A DNA stretch of 64,000 nt, from NCBI GenBank assembly GCA_004352715.1, contig SCFE01000105.1:163418-227417 (forward strand). Reading direction: 5' to 3'. This document shows positions 58,908 through 64,000 of this stretch, piece after piece. Positions within the stretch are counted from its first letter, which is position 1, and every line of letters begins with the position of its first letter. The DNA comes from Hofstenia miamia (lineage: Eukaryota; Xenacoelomorpha; Acoela). The notes under the pieces were generated by a model. That model searched no databases. It saw only the letters and a list, made by a program, of their open reading frames with translations, and was not told the DNA's origin. Position numbers and translations under genes: made by a program.

Positions 58908-60193
58908 CGTAGGAAGCAGAATGAGAGCGCTTTGTGATATAATGAAAAAAATTGGTTCAGATATTCTGTATTCAATATTTTCAATTTATTATTGTTTGAC
59001 CATTAGGACGAAAGAATCGTTAGCAATTCATTTTCATATTTGAAAAAATTTGGTGGGAATATTAACGAATGACTTCATTGCTATTTTCACTGTAAGCAAT
59101 TCCAGTAATAATCACCAGAGCAATGACATTTTATTCTGCAAATATCTTTTAGCAGCAAAGTCATTCAACAAATTTAAGAACCCAAGATTTTCATTCACAT
59201 TATGAATAATATTAGTTATCTCGCTTTATGCCATTAGTTTTTTGCACAACGCTTTTTTCACGTTATTTTCTTATTGAAAGAGATAACTCGGTTCTAAAAT
59301 GAACTGTATGGCCTTGGGTCGGGTCATGGGTCAACATTATATTTCCTTTTACAATTCGTTGCTGATTTTCATGATATATTACTAACATAAGTTTACATCG
59401 TATGCTAAAAATCTGAAAATTAACTATGGCTGGTCTACTGAAACAACAACACATTGGAATTGCCCAAATAAACTTTTTTCTGCGGCCTCTAATTACTTTC
59501 CAGTGTTTCATTTGCAAATTTCAATTTGCTTACTGACTCCATTTTAATTTAGCTTCTGCAGGAAGTGTACTAGGACTGCTTACATGCATAGAGAACATAA
59601 AAGTTAATTATTGGCAAACGGTTTTATTGAATTACTTTTGGAGTGCATTGCCTTGGTGATTTTAATTGGTTGGCATTCTTTAGAATCCAATTAAGAGAAT
59701 AGAAAATATCCGTTCCTCAACAATTGCCTTTCATTGTATTTAAGCACACCATATCCTGATTATTTTTAACATAATTAGTGGTATAGAGTCTATACATTCA
59801 TATTACTAAATTCTAATATTTTTTGTCAATTTTCATTTCTATTGTTTTCTTTTCTAATACAACGTCAACATTCATAACACAAATTATTATAGATTCATAT
59901 GATCCTATGCTAGAAAATTTTGAATCAGAATTTGAAATTTGTGTGGAACAAATTTATTTTTAATTTACATTCAGGAGCTGATCTGAAAATTCAGTTTATT
60001 CAATTCTACTACTCTGATCAAATTTTGAACTTTGCCCCAAGCCTATTAAATAAATTGCACATATCTCTCGAAAACATTGGAAAACACTGGTTAATAGTGT
60101 AACATGTGACATACAGATGGATTATATTCCCTACATACAATAAGAATAACGAGTTACAATAAAATGTTTTATTTTATCCTAAAAGATACAAGC

Positions 60194-60196
<3 letters not shown>
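58908..60196. other. No gene seen
   Basis: AT-rich DNA. A GGGTCGGGTCATGGGTC string at about 59316-59334 recalls the ACCCG run near 20360. No coding sequence was recognised. Confidence 0.4.
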
Positions 60197-60235
<39 letters not shown>

Positions 60236-60272
60236 GTTCCCCTTCTCAGAGAAAAAGCTGGGTGCGCCCCTG
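60197..60272. mobile_element. (TA)n abutting a hAT-like terminus
   Basis: (TA)n at 60197-60232 is followed by a block whose complement from 60272 reads CAGGGGCGCACCCAGC then TTTTTCTC, a typical CAGGGGCG hAT end. The rest of the element is not recognisable. Confidence 0.45.
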
Positions 60273-61230
60273 TACTATATAGCTATTTCCACGTAACTTT
60301 TCCTTCATCACCCTCGCAACAGCTAAGAATGAGCCTTTTCTAATTCTGCCATTTTGCTCCATTCCCAAAAGACAAATTTCTTGAAGTATGCTCATCAAAA
60401 GTACGGAAATTTAAAAATAATTGTCTGCCACACGATGTCTATATCTTCCATCTTCCTATAGAATATTGGCAGCATGACTAGGAAGTAATCAACTTTACGC
60501 AGCAGCATATTACGCAAAATGGTTATTAGAACAAGTCAATTTTCAAGTTTAAGAAGTGCCCTCACCATATGCGATTTGAAGTTTTTGTTAAGTTTTGCAT
60601 GCATCACTAACAAAAAAAAGCTTGAATATTGGTGTAAAAATATATAATTTTGTAACCCAACAAAAGATAGAATAGTTTATATTGTCTACGTAAAATTTGT
60701 GCAAATTTTTTATTTCTTGAATTGCTTCTAATAGCTTTATATTTTCCTGGTTTTGCTATTTATATCGAAATGTCGCAGGAATTTTTTGAAATTGTGATTT
60801 CTTTACAATCAGTTTAAACAGCCATAACTTTCGCACTAAAAGATATTCAAAGTCTAAAAGCACCCTTTCATTTAAGGGAGTCTTTTTAAATCCTACGAGA
60901 TCGCGACCTTTTGTGGGTGCAGCTTTACGCTAAATTTTCCTTCCAGCATTTGGCGTGTTCGACACGCCAAGTTTTTCTAAGGAAAAATTTGTTTGAAAAT
61001 ATGTAAATGTTTTGTATTTTGAAATAGATCAGAAAATTACGTGGTAAATTTTTCATGCATTTCTGTATGGAATTGATCTAGCATTTAGTAATTGACAATT
61101 TACTGATGCAGCTGCCAAATTCTATTCAATGTCAATTAGCACCAATATATTTATTTCATTGTTCACAAAATTTCTGAATATAAATTTTTTTCTGACTATT
61201 CAGCCTTTGGCCTACCACTTTAGATGCTTA
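60273..61230. other. No gene seen
   Basis: AT-rich. A small inverted pair GGCGTGTTCGACACGCC is at about 60952-60968. Confidence 0.4.
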
Positions 61231-61840
61231 AGCACATGCTACACGAACAACTTTTGTCGTCAATTTTTGTTGGCCAACGTAAATCGTTCATGTAGCCCTC
61301 CTCGTCCACAATTAAAATCAAGAGTAATTATCTAGACTAAAGTTGTCCGTTCGGACCAACAAAAATTGGACAATAAGAATTGTTCATGTGGCACCCCTTT
61401 CGCCAACTTTAGTCGTTAACTACACTTTTTTTATAAGAACCAGTAAATTGTTGCTGAGGCTCAGCTGTTCTTATTTTTCTGGCACTTTGAGCCTTAAATT
61501 GTTCTTATTTTTTCTAAGGTAAAAAACAAGTTTTGGCTATTTACTTTACTGTTTAGATGATTTTAGATGCCACTTATTCTTTTCGCTATAACTACTTTAT
61601 ATAACGAAAAGCCTTTTTGTTTGATTCTCTTACGTTAAGTATTTTTAAACTTTTGGAACTGTAAATAAGTATCTTTTTTACTATTCATTGAAAAAATCAA
61701 AACAAAAAAACTACTTTTTAAATACTTTCAGCCTCACTACTGTTCTTAAATTGTTCTTATTTTTTGGCATTTTTGACCCTCATTTTCTTATAAAAAAAGT
61801 GTAATAAAATGAGAAAAGTTGTTCGTGTAGCAGGGTGCTC
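61231..61840. mobile_element. Inverted-repeat DNA element (MITE)
   Basis: Left AGCACATGCTACACGAACAA then CTTTTGTC, and right (complement) AGCACCCTGCTACACGAACAA then CTTTTCTC, are inverted repeats of about 27 bp with few mismatches. Inside, GTTCATGTAGCCC (about 61287) and GTTCATGTGGCACCCC (about 61381) are further inverted copies, so the left third is made of stacked hairpins. The interior is T-rich and non-coding. GTGCTACACG-type ends recall Harbinger MITEs and the element at 16195, but no clear duplication is visible. Confidence 0.6.
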
Positions 61841-62324
61841 CGACCAACTTTTTTGTCGGAGAAATAATTCTCCAACTTTCTAGTAACTATCACCTTGAAA
61901 GATAAGTAAACAATTTTAAGCAAAATTTTAATAGTTTTCAGATTATATTTTAACTGTAAAATTTATAGAAATAATAATCATGATCCGCAAAGTTATTATT
62001 TCAAAATAAACACATCATTATGTACACATTTCTTTTGTATATTTGCACATCAGCATTAAATTAAAACAATTAACTCATCAAAAAGAATCATTTCTAGTAA
62101 ACAAAAACAATTGAACTTGGCGAGTAATAAACAATGATCCATTTTGATTGGGAAGCCAATCACAGCGTAGCTTTGCGAACTCAAGTATTGTTTAAACTGT
62201 GCAGGTAATTGATTCTTGCTTTAATTTCAAAGTAAACAACGTGAATCGTAACTTCTTCATCATTAAAATAATGATAATCCACTCTCCAATGAAAAACACA
62301 ACGACACAGTTTACATACCATTCT

Positions 62325-63788
62325 CAGGCGCGCAACTAGCCTATAATTTACGGGAGGGGGGTCCAGCTGAAAAAAGGCGCAAAATATATAGCCTAGATAC
62401 AAAATAATTAAACAGTTTTTATCGAACAAATTTTTATTTTTTTAAATACATGTGTGACTGTGAATGAGAAGTAGAACTTTTCATGACTTTTGTATTTTTA
62501 TATTTTGTAGAAAAAAGTCTACGATGATGCTTATTTAAATAACGTTTAGCAATGGTAGAATGTCAATCATCACATCACGATGAATGTTCATTTGACACAA
62601 CCCAGTCAATCGTTGTGTCGTCATCGAGTTTCTAAAATGATATTTAGGACGTACTGTTTAGATGCAAAAAGATTAAGTAGCCTACCTTAGGTATGTTTTA
62701 GTACGTCTCAATGGTGAAAACGTTCTTTCAACCCCCCATGTTGTAATTGGCAATGTGCATGCCAATCTGACCAATATTACGATGTTTGGCAATGTATCTT
62801 AATCAACTGTGGATAAAATATCCATGCAATTCCGAGGTTGTTCATCTTGTTTCGACCAATAATCTTTCCAACGCGAGAGTTCCATCTAAAAAAATAATTA
62901 CAAACAAGTTACTTAAAACTGAAAATTACAGAAATTGCATATTTTTAATACATATGCATATATCTACATACCTTGAGTAACTGTGGAGATGGCAAATCTT
63001 CTTCCGAAAATAACAAATCAGCATCACAAGAGTCCAAATCTGACCTTTGAGTTATCACTGAAGGTAGAATTGTCATGAATTTAATTGAAGGAGAGCTTTC
63101 ATCAGCAAATCTCGTCTTCATTTCAGACAAAACATGGTCGATCAACGGTATTGCGACATTTCTCTTGTAATGTAATTCTGGCGACCAATCGTTTACAGTA
63201 GATTCTTCAATAACAGACTGGTTTCTGTTATTCTCATGAACATCGCAAACGGTGCCACTCGAAGATGAACGAGGTATAATTTTAAAAAATGACGTTATCA
63301 CAATGATAGACTTTACACCTTCCATTTCGATACACCTTCTTTTGTGGAGTTGTCTCTCCCAACCTGACATTTTTCTCTTTCGGTTAGACATTATCTAAAA
63401 TAAAAAACCGTAAGTCTTCTATGCAATTTAAATAATTGCATATTCTTATTCCTAAGAAATATGCCTTGAAAACATCCCGATAAGATCACCTGACTCGTTA
63501 AGAAAACCACAAGTGTTTGAGTTCAGAAACGCTTTGCGCAGGGGTCTCCTTAGTATTCATGTTTTTCATTTCGTAAGAATCACTTTTGATATTTTAAACT
63601 ACAAAAAATTTTTTAATTAAATATAGTTCTATATCCCCCCTTGCTTAATATATTTATTGAAAAGCAACGTACATATACCAATATCAGTAGTATTTTTAAA
63701 TTAAACAATCATTATTTGAATTAGGCGCCTTGCGGCATTGCGACAAGGCAACGGGGGACCCCTTGGACTCCCCTTGGTTGCGCCTCTG
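62325..63788 (-). mobile_element. Internally deleted ZMYM1-like hAT (copy B)
   Basis: Termini are CAGGCGCGCAACTAG (62325) and, as complement, CAGAGGCGCAACCAAG (63788), imperfect CAG.GGCGCAAC-type hAT ends each followed by a run of Gs. ATTCT flanks both sides (62320-62324, 63789-63793), a probable 5-bp target duplication; most hATs make 8 bp, though some lineages differ. The 5' 480 bp match 5799-6305. The minus-strand gene has a first exon and three C-terminal segments but lacks the finger and most of the catalytic core. Confidence 0.75.
62535..63391 (-). pseudogene. ZMYM1-like hAT transposase, deleted, three exons
   Basis: Exon 1 (63391-62972) starts MSNRKRKMSGWERQLHKRR, then jumps to a C-terminal block, NVAIPLIDHVLSEMKTRFAD with IKFMTILPSVI, typical of TTF-finger/ZMYM1-like hATs, ending at donor CAAG|GTATGT. 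After an 86-bp intron, exon 2 (62885-62686) has MELSRWKDYWSKQ, DTLPNIVILVRLACTLPITT and VERTFSPLRRTKTYL (dimerisation motif), with one in-frame TAA at 62801-62799. After a 54-bp intron, exon 3 (62631-62535) gives NSMTTQRLTGLCQMNIHRDV and ends at TAA. Both splices restore the family consensus. The zinc finger and catalytic Asp residues are missing, so it cannot be a working transposase. Confidence 0.8.
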
Positions 63789-63793
63789 ATTCT

Positions 63794-64000
63794 GTAGGCC
63801 TTGATAGGTCTATGATATCGTATTTTTAATAATGTGATTTCATTAATTTAGATAGTTTTTAGAACGATTAATATATGCAATCAGCATGACGAAGTTACTA
63901 CTTAAAATTGTCTTCCATTAAAATTAAAGCGTAGTTAACTTTAACAGTATAACTCCTGTTTATAAAGAGGAAGATCGTGAAAACTCTAAATTATAGACAG
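63794..64000. other. Flanking DNA, nothing recognised
   Basis: AT-rich and non-coding to the window edge. Confidence 0.5.

Noticed and set aside
1-64000. Bacterial-type defence, prophage or operon system
   Set aside because: The sequence is eukaryotic, with introns, non-LTR elements and hAT, Harbinger and piggyBac relics. No operon-like coding clusters exist.

Overview
This window looks like AT-rich, intron-bearing, gene-poor chromosomal DNA from an animal, most likely an invertebrate. No bacterial-style gene clusters, rRNA or intact tRNA genes are visible. Most coding signal is transposon-derived: APE-type (CR1/jockey-like) and R2/NeSL-like LINEs, several hAT lineages, PIF/Harbinger-like and piggyBac-like non-autonomous elements, and a Tc1/mariner relic. 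The DNA is littered with (TA)n and (AAT)n microsatellites and has three assembly gaps. The species cannot be named from sequence alone.

Layout. 1-440: minus-strand coding remnant of unknown identity. 437-2620: degenerate plus-strand APE-type LINE with an internal 371-bp tandem duplication. About 2520-5486: minus-strand R2/NeSL-like LINE that keeps its reverse transcriptase and C-terminus but has lost the nuclease core, headed by a tRNA-like block and an (ATT)n tract. 5799-6305: 5' end of an intron-containing, ZMYM1-like hAT family that recurs at the far end of the window. 8572-9880: plus-strand hAT transposase relic with an assembly duplication around an N gap. 10158-10510: inverted-repeat element. 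11082-11868: piggyBac-type non-autonomous element with TTAA on both sides. 15870-19450: a second APE-type LINE with a 2A-like peptide motif, split by a 1.68-kb Harbinger-like element (TAA duplication).

19.6-55 kb is mostly non-coding and may be intronic or intergenic. It holds a plausible host first exon (single-pass membrane protein, 23424-23712) behind a CCAAT-box palindrome, a candidate internal exon (45871-45948), a weak minus-strand exon candidate near 44.2-44.3 kb, a hAT fragment near 35.1-35.5 kb, a second piggyBac-like MITE (35843-36231), several MITE-like inverted repeats, a diverged repeat found at 21.1 and 49.3 kb, and a Tc1/mariner relic at 50.2-50.5 kb.

56735-58899 is the best-preserved element: a BED-finger hAT with matching 12-bp terminal inverted repeats, a perfect 8-bp target duplication, one clear intron and an open transposase frame interrupted only by an N gap. 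62325-63788 is an internally deleted ZMYM1-like hAT with three readable exons, one nonsense codon and a probable 5-bp duplication. The genes do not form a pathway. The common theme is successive transposon insertion and decay, with perhaps one or two host exons embedded in it.
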